NCBI RefSeq assembly: GCF_000626635.1
Contig: NZ_CP007451.1
Location: forward strand, 4,012,501-4,076,500
DNA: 64,000 bases
Origin: Draconibacterium orientale
GTDB taxonomy: Bacteria > Bacteroidota > Bacteroidia > Bacteroidales > Prolixibacteraceae
Direction of reading: 5' to 3'
Numbering within the stretch: the stretch's first letter is position 1; every line of letters begins with the position of its first letter. This document shows, in pieces, positions 47,746-55,608 of this stretch. Below the pieces are notes generated by a model. The model did no database searches. It was given only the letters and a program-made list of their open reading frames with translations, and was not told the origin of the DNA. A program made the translations under genes and the position numbers.

Positions 47746-48582
47746 TTATAAATTGGTATGAAATTTTTTTAGACCGTTTATCGGTTTGTCAATAATATTT
47801 CCGATCTCTATTTTCCGATTGAATGCGACTTCTTTTAGTAAATCTGAATAGTGGTACGCAATAGAACCCACAAAGTTTACTGTGTAGTTCTGGTAGTTGT
47901 TATAGCGCTCAATGTTTCGGAAAAAGAAATCGGTAAAACTTCTTTTAATCAGGTTTTGAACGTAAATATGATTTCTGTTTTGGTTAAGAAAAACTGAAAA
48001 TTTAGCCAGGTAGCGACTGGGGGACGATTCGCGATAAACAGAATTTAAAACATCCGCCATTTCCAGATGCAGTTCGCTTTCCATTTTTTGTTTCAGGTCT
48101 TCGGGAACGGCACGTTTAAAATAGTCGTTCATAAGAAGTTTTCCCAAATAAGCGCCACTTCCTTCGTCGCCCAAAATAAAACCCAGCGTTGGAACTTTAT
48201 CTGTAATTTCCGATCCGTTGTAAAGGCACGAATTGGTTCCGGTGCCCAGTATGCAGGCTATGCCCGATGATCTTCCCAAGAGCGCGCGTGCGGCTCCGAG
48301 AATATCGTCTTCAACCGATATTGTTGCTTTTGAAAATACTCTTTTCAGTGCATCTGAAACAACGTGGTCGGTTTTTCCTTTTATGCATCCCGCACCATAG
48401 AAATGTACTTCGCTCACCTCTTCTTTTTGGTCGTTGGTGAATGTGCCTGAAAGAGAAGCAAAAATTTCTTCTGTTTGCTGGAAGAAGGGATTAATCCCGT
48501 GGGTGCTAATAATGAATTCTTTTTCAGGATTCAAAAACAACCAATCGGTTTTTGAGGAGCCACTGTCTGCTATTACAATCAT
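47746..48582 (-). CDS. BadF/BadG-type N-acetylhexosamine kinase (MurNAc kinase-like)
   Basis: 278-residue ASKHA-fold kinase: phosphate-1 motif IADSGSSKTDWLF, phosphate-2/adenosine region ACILGTGTNSCLYNG, and GDEGSGAYLGKLL. Members phosphorylate GlcNAc, GlcN or MurNAc. Because it is immediately upstream of murQ and no PTS-type MurP is seen, MurNAc is the likely substrate, as in the murK-murQ arrangement described in Tannerella (inference by context). Confidence 0.88.
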   Translation of the reverse strand: MIVIADSGSSKTDWLFLNPEKEFIISTHGINPFFQQTEEIFASLSGTFTNDQKEEVSEVHFYGAGCIKGKTDHVVSDALKRVFSKATISVEDDILGAARALLGRSSGIACILGTGTNSCLYNGSEITDKVPTLGFILGDEGSGAYLGKLLMNDYFKRAVPEDLKQKMESELHLEMADVLNSVYRESSPSRYLAKFSVFLNQNRNHIYVQNLIKRSFTDFFFRNIERYNNYQNYTVNFVGSIAYHYSDLLKEVAFNRKIEIGNIIDKPINGLKKFHTNL

Positions 48583-48642
48583 TCTGATATTGTTGATTTA
48601 TTTTCAGAAATTTTCTGTGACAAATGTACAAAATCTTTTCTA

Positions 48643-48664
48643 ATTTGTAATATGTAATACAAAT
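48643..48664. promoter_or_regulatory. Predicted operator 3, divergent kinase/amidase promoter region
   Basis: TTTGTAATATGTAATACA core, identical over 22 bp to operator 2. It sits between divergent -7 boxes: TACATTTG on the minus strand (48628-48621) toward the kinase-murQ pair and TACATTTG on the plus strand (48671-48678) toward the amidase, so one site could control both directions. Confidence 0.8.
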
Positions 48665-48799
48665 TTTGCCTACATTTGTTGCCATTGTCTTAGTCGGAAA
48701 CTATGAAATGGGCATGTTAATGGATTCTTGCCATTCAAAAATGACTAAATTTAAATTACGAATTCCATACGGTGCTAATCGAGTAAACAATTTTGTCGT

Positions 48800-51772
48800 A
48801 TGAAAAATTTAAACCTGACTAAATCCCACGTGCTTAAAGTAAGCAAGAAAATGGTAAAATTCCTGTTTTTCTTGTTCTTTCTTCTCTTTTCTACTTCTGT
48901 AAGTGCTCAGCAAAACGAATCGCTGAAAGAGCAGGTAAACAATGTGCTAACGCAAAAAAGCAGTTCGGCTTTCTACGTGGGTAACGAAAATTATATAAAC
49001 GGAAAAAGGGTGGCGCTTGACACTGCATACTTTTCGCCAGACAATGATACATTGTACCTCTATTTTGATAAAGCGCTGGCAGAAATGCCTTTTCGGGAAA
49101 GTAGTTTGCCGGTAGTGCAAGACTCCATCAGAGCGGTCTTGCCCGATTCTTTACAAAATATTCCTTTAAAAATATGGGCCAATCAGTTGGCGTTAGAAGA
49201 ACTGGTTCCGAATTATTACAGAAACGAAATTTCTGTGGATAAAAACAGGCTAACACCCGAAGCGCGACATCGAAAAAATGTGGTTAAAAAATTACGCCCT
49301 TATTCGATTTCGGAAGGTTTGGATGGAGCAAATATTGCCTTGTGGAACAGCCATGGCTGGTATTACGGACCTGCCCGCGACCGCTGGGAATGGCAACGTG
49401 CACGTTTATTTACCAACCTCGAAGATATTTCGCCGAGTTCGTTTGTAATTCCTTTTATTATTCCGATGCTGGAAAATGCCGGTGCCAATGTTTTTAATGC
49501 CCGCGAGCGCGACTGGCAGATTCACGAAGTGGTTGTTGATAATGACCAATCGACAGGGAAAAGCAAATTCAAAAAACCACGAAAACGCAACGATGAGGAT
49601 AAAGGATTTGTTTATTCTGAATTCATACAGGGAACAACAAATCCTTTTCAGGAAGGGACTGCAATTCAGTTTGATAGTAGAAATAAACCCAATGTTGCTA
49701 CTTATATTCCTGATTTTCCGGAGGCGGGAGAATACAGCGTTTATGTATCGTATGCAAAAGGTGATGGGCCGGTGACTTATCGTGTAACGCATTCGGGTGG
49801 TGTAAGTGATTTTCTGGTTGACCAACGAATGGGCTACGGAACCTGGATTTATCTCGATAAATTTTATTTCAATGCAGGAAAAGATAAAAAGGCTGCTAAA
49901 GTAGAGTTGATCGCCCCGGAAGGCGAGGGAAAAACATTTTCGGCCGATGCTGTACGTTTTGGCGGAGGAATGGGAAATATTGCGCGCAATGGAAGAGCAG
50001 GCGGATTGGCACGTTATTTTGAAGGTGCCCGTTACAACCTGCAATATTCCGGTGCGCCCGACACGCTGGTGTGGAATCTGCACAACGGCGAAGACGATTA
50101 CAAAGACGATTATATGAGTCGTGGTGAATGGGTAAACTGGCTGATGGGGGCGCCATTTGGCCCGACCAAAAACCGAATGGCTCCGGGATTGGAAATCCCT
50201 ATTGATCTGGCTTTTGCATTTCATACCGACGCCGGAATTTTGCCCGACAATAAAATTGTGGGGACCTTGGGCATCTATTCAACCGACCGGGATACTTCTG
50301 TTTTCCCCGATGGACAATCAAAATACGCCTCGCGCGATTTGACCGATCTGATACAAACGCAGATTGTAAGCGATATAAATGCCGTTTATAAAAGCAACTG
50401 GACGCGCCGCGGAATGTGGAATTCGCAATACAGCGAGGCCTACCGTCCACAGGTGCCGACCATGTTACTGGAGTTACTGTCGCACCAAAACCTGGAAGAT
50501 GCAAAATATGTGCTGAACCCTAAATTTCGGTTTGATGTTTCGCGTGCCATTTACAAAGGGATGTTACGTTTTATAACATCGCAAAACGGGCAGGATTACA
50601 TAGTGCAGCCTTTGCCGGTTGATCATGTAAACGCCCGGTTCACCAACGGAAATGCCGTTAAGTTAGCATGGAAACCCGTAATGGATGAGCTGGAGCCAAC
50701 AGCTGTTCCAGAAAAATATATGGTGTATAAACGAATTGGCGACAATGGTTTTGATAACGGAACATTGGTAACCGAACCGGAAATTACCTTGACCGATCTG
50801 GAGCCCGGTAAAGTTTACGGATTTCGGGTAACTGCCGTTAATGCCGGCGGTGAAAGTTTTCCCTCGGAAACAGTGGCAGTAGGTAGGGCAGAAAACAGCA
50901 AAGGACAGGTTTTGATTGTAAATGGTTTCGACCGCACTGACGGGCCGGCCATCTTTGAAACCGATTCGTTGGCCGGCGTTTGGCGTTTCCTCGATCATGG
51001 AGTGGCTTATGGTTACGATGTGTCAACCACCGGCGATCAGTACGATTTTGAGCGTGAATCGGCTTGGTTGGATGATGATAGTCCCGGTTTAGGAGCGAGT
51101 TATGCCGATCTGGAAACAACCATTTTCAGAGGCAATACCTTTGATTTTTCATTGGTTCACGGCAAGAGTTTGCTGGCCAATGGTTATAGTTTTGTAACAT
51201 CGAGCGATGAGGCAGTGGAGAATGATCTGGTTGTTCTTAAAGACTATCAACTCGTTGATTTGCTCTACGGCGAAGAAAAACAGACTTTGTTACCCGGAAA
51301 AGATTCAGTTCCTTATTTTGAAATCTACACCGAAAAAATGCTAAATGCGCTTTCGGAATATGCCGAAAATGGTGGAAACATATTCATGTCGGGAGCGTAT
51401 GTAGGAACTGAAATCCCAAAAGAAAAATTGCAAAAGGAACGAATTGGTAATCTGCTTGGGTTTAAATGGCGAACAGATCATGCGGTAAAAAACGGGCAGT
51501 TTTATTCCGTGAATTCAAATAGTAACTTTACCGGAACGTTCAACACCGATTACGTTTTGGAGCAATACCCGGTTGAAGCACCCGATGGAATAGAAGCATT
51601 TGATGAAAACGGGAAAACGATTTTCCGATACGCAGAAAACGGAATTAGTGCAGGTGTTTATTACGAAAGCAAACACAAATCGCTGGTGCTGGGCTTTCCT
51701 TTTGAGAGTGTAAAAGGGCAGAGTGAGCGTGATGCCTTAATGCGTGAGATACTTAGAATGTTAAATGAATAA
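48800..51772 (+). CDS. Large secreted amidase with golvesin-like and FnIII domains
   Basis: 990 residues with a signal peptide (FLFFLLFSTSVSAQ). An N-acetylmuramoyl-L-alanine amidase-type zinc fold appears split around an insertion: LWNSHGWYYG, then after a golvesin/xanthan-lyase-type beta domain (about 285-395, FPEAGEYSVYVSYAKG) the FAFHTDAG and LLELLSHQN segments. A fibronectin III domain follows (about 610-695), then a C-terminal domain of unknown kind. It would strip peptides from glycan strands outside the cytoplasm. First gene of a rightward set that runs to the AmpG-like permease. Confidence 0.85.
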   Translation: MKNLNLTKSHVLKVSKKMVKFLFFLFFLLFSTSVSAQQNESLKEQVNNVLTQKSSSAFYVGNENYINGKRVALDTAYFSPDNDTLYLYFDKALAEMPFRESSLPVVQDSIRAVLPDSLQNIPLKIWANQLALEELVPNYYRNEISVDKNRLTPEARHRKNVVKKLRPYSISEGLDGANIALWNSHGWYYGPARDRWEWQRARLFTNLEDISPSSFVIPFIIPMLENAGANVFNARERDWQIHEVVVDNDQSTGKSKFKKPRKRNDEDKGFVYSEFIQGTTNPFQEGTAIQFDSRNKPNVATYIPDFPEAGEYSVYVSYAKGDGPVTYRVTHSGGVSDFLVDQRMGYGTWIYLDKFYFNAGKDKKAAKVELIAPEGEGKTFSADAVRFGGGMGNIARNGRAGGLARYFEGARYNLQYSGAPDTLVWNLHNGEDDYKDDYMSRGEWVNWLMGAPFGPTKNRMAPGLEIPIDLAFAFHTDAGILPDNKIVGTLGIYSTDRDTSVFPDGQSKYASRDLTDLIQTQIVSDINAVYKSNWTRRGMWNSQYSEAYRPQVPTMLLELLSHQNLEDAKYVLNPKFRFDVSRAIYKGMLRFITSQNGQDYIVQPLPVDHVNARFTNGNAVKLAWKPVMDELEPTAVPEKYMVYKRIGDNGFDNGTLVTEPEITLTDLEPGKVYGFRVTAVNAGGESFPSETVAVGRAENSKGQVLIVNGFDRTDGPAIFETDSLAGVWRFLDHGVAYGYDVSTTGDQYDFERESAWLDDDSPGLGASYADLETTIFRGNTFDFSLVHGKSLLANGYSFVTSSDEAVENDLVVLKDYQLVDLLYGEEKQTLLPGKDSVPYFEIYTEKMLNALSEYAENGGNIFMSGAYVGTEIPKEKLQKERIGNLLGFKWRTDHAVKNGQFYSVNSNSNFTGTFNTDYVLEQYPVEAPDGIEAFDENGKTIFRYAENGISAGVYYESKHKSLVLGFPFESVKGQSERDALMREILRMLNE

Positions 51773-51789
51773 GTAAAAAACAATTTATA

Positions 51790-53256
51790 ATGACTAAAAT
51801 TAACTGTTTCGTACCCGCTGCGGCATGGTCGCAAGTAGCGGAAATGATTGGAGAATTACAGGCCAATCCTTCAGTAAATAAAATATTTTTACCCGAAAAT
51901 GTGGCCAAAGAAGCCGGCGAAAAGGCAGAGGCTTTTTCCTTTGAAACACTAACTTCTACCGATACCGTAAAAGCTATGGCTGCTTTGGCAGAAGGTGTGG
52001 ATTACGTTTTGTTGCTTACAAAAGTAACGGCTGTAAAGCTGGGGCAATTTGCCATCGAGCGTTTGGTTGACACCGCAGAATTAACCGGCGCCGTTAAAGT
52101 GTATTCCGATTATTACGAGGTGAAAGAAGGCAAACTGGCCACACATCCGGTAATCGATTACCAGCAGGGCAGTTTGCGCGACGACTTTAATTTTGGGCCA
52201 TTGGTGTTGTACAAAGCCGATGCATTTACAACGGCAGTAAAAAATATGACACAGAATTTTGAACACGCCGGAATGTATTACCTGCGTTTAAAAGTGGCAC
52301 AGCAGGGCGAATTGTTCCGCATTCCTGAGTTTTTATATACCATTGATGAGACCGACAACCGCAAAAGCGGCCAGAAAATATTTGACTATGTTGATCCGAA
52401 AAACCGCCAGGTGCAGGTTGAAATGGAGCAGGCTGCCACCGAACATTTAAAAGATGTAGGCGCGTGGTTGAGTCCTGATTTTACGCCGGTGGAGTTGGAT
52501 GAAAAGGCTTTTGCGAAAAAAGCGTCAGTAATTATTCCGGTGCGAAACCGCGAAAAGACTATTGCCGATGCTATGGAATCGGTATTGATGCAAAAGACGG
52601 ATTTCGATTTTAACCTGATCGTTATCGATAATCACTCCACTGATAAAACCACTTCAATTGTTCAATCTTTTGCAGATAAAGATGATCGCGTGGTACACCT
52701 TATCCCGGTGCGCGAAGATCTTGGAATTGGCGGATGCTGGAACCTTGGAGTTCACGATTCGCGTTGCGGAATGATTGCTATGCAACTCGATAGCGATGAT
52801 ATTTACAAAGACGAAAACACGCTGCAAAAAGTGGTTGATGTTTTTGAAGCCGAAAAATGTGCCATGGTTGTGGGCACCTATCAACTGGTGAATTTTGATT
52901 TGGAAGAAATACCACCGGGTATTATCGACCATAAAGAGTGGACACCAGACAATGGAAAGAACAATGCCTTACGAATTAACGGTTTGGGAGCGCCGCGTGC
53001 TTTCTATACGCCGGTGCTGCGCGATGTGAAAATTCCGAATACCAGCTACGGAGAAGATTATGCAGTTGGTTTGGCTATTTCACGAAATTACCAGATCGGC
53101 CGTATTTACGACAATCTGTACCTGTGCCGCCGCTGGGACGATAACTCGGATGCAGCCCTGGACATTGTAAAAATGAATGCGCATAATACGTACAAAGACA
53201 GGATACGTACTATCGAGTTAAAAGCCCGCCAGAAGAAAAATAAACGCTCCCTTTAG
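51790..53256 (+). CDS. GT2-family protein with tandem GT-A-like domains
   Basis: 488 residues, no signal peptide. Residues 245-470 form a family 2 glycosyltransferase (SVIIPVRNREKTIADAMESVL, DNHSTDKT, QLDSDDIYKDE, GEDYAVGLAI). Residues 1-220 look like a second, degenerate GT-A domain (VDYVLLLTKVTAVKLG, VYSDYYEVKEGKL) lacking a clear DxD at the usual place. It begins 17 bp after the amidase gene. Its substrate and its place in a wall-recycling set are unclear. Confidence 0.85.
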   Translation: MTKINCFVPAAAWSQVAEMIGELQANPSVNKIFLPENVAKEAGEKAEAFSFETLTSTDTVKAMAALAEGVDYVLLLTKVTAVKLGQFAIERLVDTAELTGAVKVYSDYYEVKEGKLATHPVIDYQQGSLRDDFNFGPLVLYKADAFTTAVKNMTQNFEHAGMYYLRLKVAQQGELFRIPEFLYTIDETDNRKSGQKIFDYVDPKNRQVQVEMEQAATEHLKDVGAWLSPDFTPVELDEKAFAKKASVIIPVRNREKTIADAMESVLMQKTDFDFNLIVIDNHSTDKTTSIVQSFADKDDRVVHLIPVREDLGIGGCWNLGVHDSRCGMIAMQLDSDDIYKDENTLQKVVDVFEAEKCAMVVGTYQLVNFDLEEIPPGIIDHKEWTPDNGKNNALRINGLGAPRAFYTPVLRDVKIPNTSYGEDYAVGLAISRNYQIGRIYDNLYLCRRWDDNSDAALDIVKMNAHNTYKDRIRTIELKARQKKNKRSL

Positions 53257-53312
53257 TTCTCCAATAGGGAATGCATGAAGATGAATAAAACAAATTTATA
53301 GTATATCAAATT

Positions 53313-53337
53313 CCTCCCCTCTGGGGAGGTTAGGAGG
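53313..53337. repeat. CCTCCCC/GGGGAGG hairpin repeat
   Basis: Perfect 7-bp stem (53313-53319 with 53323-53329) followed by GGAGGGG, ending a few bases before the next ATG. It is a repeat type I recognise as frequent between Bacteroidota genes; here its trailing GGAGG could act as the ribosome site of the next gene. Confidence 0.7.
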
Positions 53338-53343
53338 GGCTTT

Positions 53344-54279
53344 ATGTCAATTACAATAGAAATAAAACAACTGCTTGCCGATCAGAAAACGGAATGGGAA
53401 CTGGCAGGAAAAAACTTCGCCGGACTGGAAAATGTGCAGGTGCGCGAATTTCAGTTCGACGGATTTTCGGTAAAAGTACAGTTTAACCCCGGTCGAATTG
53501 TTTCGTCGGCAGCCAAAGTGGATAAAAAGTCGATTGAAGCGCGCCCGTGTTTTTTGTGTGCGGCCAACCGACCGGCGGTGCAGCGCGGCGTAACTTTTGG
53601 CGATTACGAGGTATTGGTCAATCCATTCCCGATTTTTCCGGAGCATTTTACAATCCCCGCCTTTGCGCACACGCCTCAGCAAATAGAAGGAAACTTTAGT
53701 GATATGCTTGATCTGGCAGAGGTAATGGAAGGTTTTACCGTGTTTTACAATGGGCCAAAATGTGGCGCCTCGGCACCCGATCATTTCCATTTTCAGGCCG
53801 GAAACGCAGGTTTTATGCCCCTTGATGAAGAAATGGTCGCATTAAAAGAAAAATATGGTGATGAGTGGGAAAAGAACAAGGTGAATTTTTGCGCCATAAA
53901 AGACGGTCTTCGCAATTTTTTGGTGTTGGAAGCGGCCGATAAAATGGCCATAACCCATGCTTTTTCACACATTTATACTGAGCTGGAAGCTTCACAAAGT
54001 GATGAGGAACCAATGCTGAATATTCTTGCCCAATATATCGGTGGCGGTTGGCGCGTTTGGGTTTTTCCACGTGCGCTGCATCGTCCGTCGCAGTATTTTG
54101 CCGAAGGCGAAGAAAATATTCTGATCAGTCCGGCCTCGGTTGATATGGGTGGTGTTTTAATTACGCCACAGGAGAAGGATTTTTTTAAGATCAGAAAAAC
54201 CGACATTGAAAGTATTCTAAAACAGGTTTTGTTGCCTGTTGACCAATTTGATAAACTAACTACAAAACTTAAGCAATGA
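53344..54279 (+). CDS. DUF4922 protein, HIT/GalT-like phosphorylase fold
   Basis: 311-residue cytoplasmic protein. It has cysteine motifs near the start (ARPCFLCAANRP) and the HIT-type signature CGASAPDHFHFQAG with the active-site histidines. Relatives of this fold transfer or remove nucleotide groups on sugar phosphates (as in GDP-galactose phosphorylases). Its last bases overlap the next gene (ATGA), so the two are translationally coupled. Actual substrate unknown. Confidence 0.85.
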   Translation: MSITIEIKQLLADQKTEWELAGKNFAGLENVQVREFQFDGFSVKVQFNPGRIVSSAAKVDKKSIEARPCFLCAANRPAVQRGVTFGDYEVLVNPFPIFPEHFTIPAFAHTPQQIEGNFSDMLDLAEVMEGFTVFYNGPKCGASAPDHFHFQAGNAGFMPLDEEMVALKEKYGDEWEKNKVNFCAIKDGLRNFLVLEAADKMAITHAFSHIYTELEASQSDEEPMLNILAQYIGGGWRVWVFPRALHRPSQYFAEGEENILISPASVDMGGVLITPQEKDFFKIRKTDIESILKQVLLPVDQFDKLTTKLKQ

Positions 54280-55607
54280 ACAGACCAAATATTCATGTAG
54301 GCATAATGAGTGCCGATAAAATCGATTTTAAATTTCACGGCGAATACCAGTTGGTGGGGACAAAACATACTTTTTCGGGAGATGGATCAGTATGTTTCGA
54401 AAATGGAACGCTTCAACTTGCCGACTCCAAAATCAGTGGCGATAAATTGTATTTTATGCCGCTCGACAAAGGGAACTCGGAGTTTGAATTAAAAGATGTT
54501 ACCATCGGTGTAAATTTTCACTGGGAGCAAAAGGAAGATCAGAAATTTCAGGGAGCACTGAAGTTTATCATCGAAGAGGGCCAAATTACTGCTGTAAATA
54601 TTTTGTCGATCGAGGATTACCTGATCAGTGTAATTTCATCGGAGATGAGTGCGAAAAGTTCGCTCGATTTGCTGAAAGCGCATGCCATAATTTCGCGCAG
54701 CTGGTTAATTGCACAAATTGAAAAGCAGGATAAACTGACCGATGCAGGAGAAGCGTATGAAAGCACTTTTAAATCTGATGAGGAGTACATAAAATGGTAC
54801 GACCGCGAAGACCATACGAATTTCCATGTTTGTGCCGACGATCATTGCCAGCGCTACCAGGGAACTACGCGTTCGCACAACCCGAATGTGGTGAAGGCGG
54901 TGAACGAAACGGCCGGCGTGGTACTTTCCTATAACGGTGCGATTTGCGATGCACGTTTCTCGAAATGTTGCGGTGGTATTGCCGAGCTTTTTGAGAATTG
55001 CTGGGAGCCTGTAAATCATCCGTATTTAACGGCAGTAATTGATAATCCGGCAGCTCCAAAAGGTTTTGAAACCGATCTGACTGTGGAAGAAAATGCCGTT
55101 CCGTGGTTAAAAAATGCACCGGAAGCGTTTTGTAATACCGATGACGAAGAGGTGCTAAAACAGGTTCTGAATGAATACGACTGGACTGCCAAAGATTTTT
55201 ACCGCTGGACAGTGGAATACAAACAAGATGAACTTTCGGCATTGATACTGAAACGCTCGGGGCATGATTTTGGAAAAATTCTGGATATGATTCCGGTGGA
55301 ACGTGGTGCGTCAGGGCGCCTGATAAAACTGAAAATAGTTGGTTCGAAAAAGACTTTGACAGTTGGTAAAGAGCTGGAAATCCGCAGATGGCTGAGTGAG
55401 TCGCATTTATACAGTTCGGCATTTCTGGTTGAGAAAGAGGATGTGGTTGATGGAGTTCCCGGCAAAATTGTTTTGCACGGAGCCGGTTGGGGGCACGGCG
55501 TTGGACTGTGCCAGATTGGAGCGGCCGTAATGGGCCACAAAGGTTATAAGTACGACGAAATTCTGAATCACTATTTTAAAAATATTAAGCTCGAAAAACG
55601 ATACTAG
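54276..55607 (+). CDS. SpoIID/LytB-domain protein without signal peptide
   Basis: 443 residues. The SpoIID core is clear: EDYLISVISSEMSAKSSLDLLKAHAIISRSWL, the TRSHNPNVVKAVNETAGVVLSY segment, and the C-terminal GAGWGHGVGLCQIGAAVMG. SpoIID is a lytic transglycosylase acting on glycan strands lacking stem peptides. The N-terminus MNRPNIHVGIMSADKIDF carries no signal peptide or membrane helix, which would place it in the cytoplasm, unusual for a wall-cleaving enzyme. Confidence 0.9.
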   Translation: MNRPNIHVGIMSADKIDFKFHGEYQLVGTKHTFSGDGSVCFENGTLQLADSKISGDKLYFMPLDKGNSEFELKDVTIGVNFHWEQKEDQKFQGALKFIIEEGQITAVNILSIEDYLISVISSEMSAKSSLDLLKAHAIISRSWLIAQIEKQDKLTDAGEAYESTFKSDEEYIKWYDREDHTNFHVCADDHCQRYQGTTRSHNPNVVKAVNETAGVVLSYNGAICDARFSKCCGGIAELFENCWEPVNHPYLTAVIDNPAAPKGFETDLTVEENAVPWLKNAPEAFCNTDDEEVLKQVLNEYDWTAKDFYRWTVEYKQDELSALILKRSGHDFGKILDMIPVERGASGRLIKLKIVGSKKTLTVGKELEIRRWLSESHLYSSAFLVEKEDVVDGVPGKIVLHGAGWGHGVGLCQIGAAVMGHKGYKYDEILNHYFKNIKLEKRY

Positions 55608-55608
55608 C

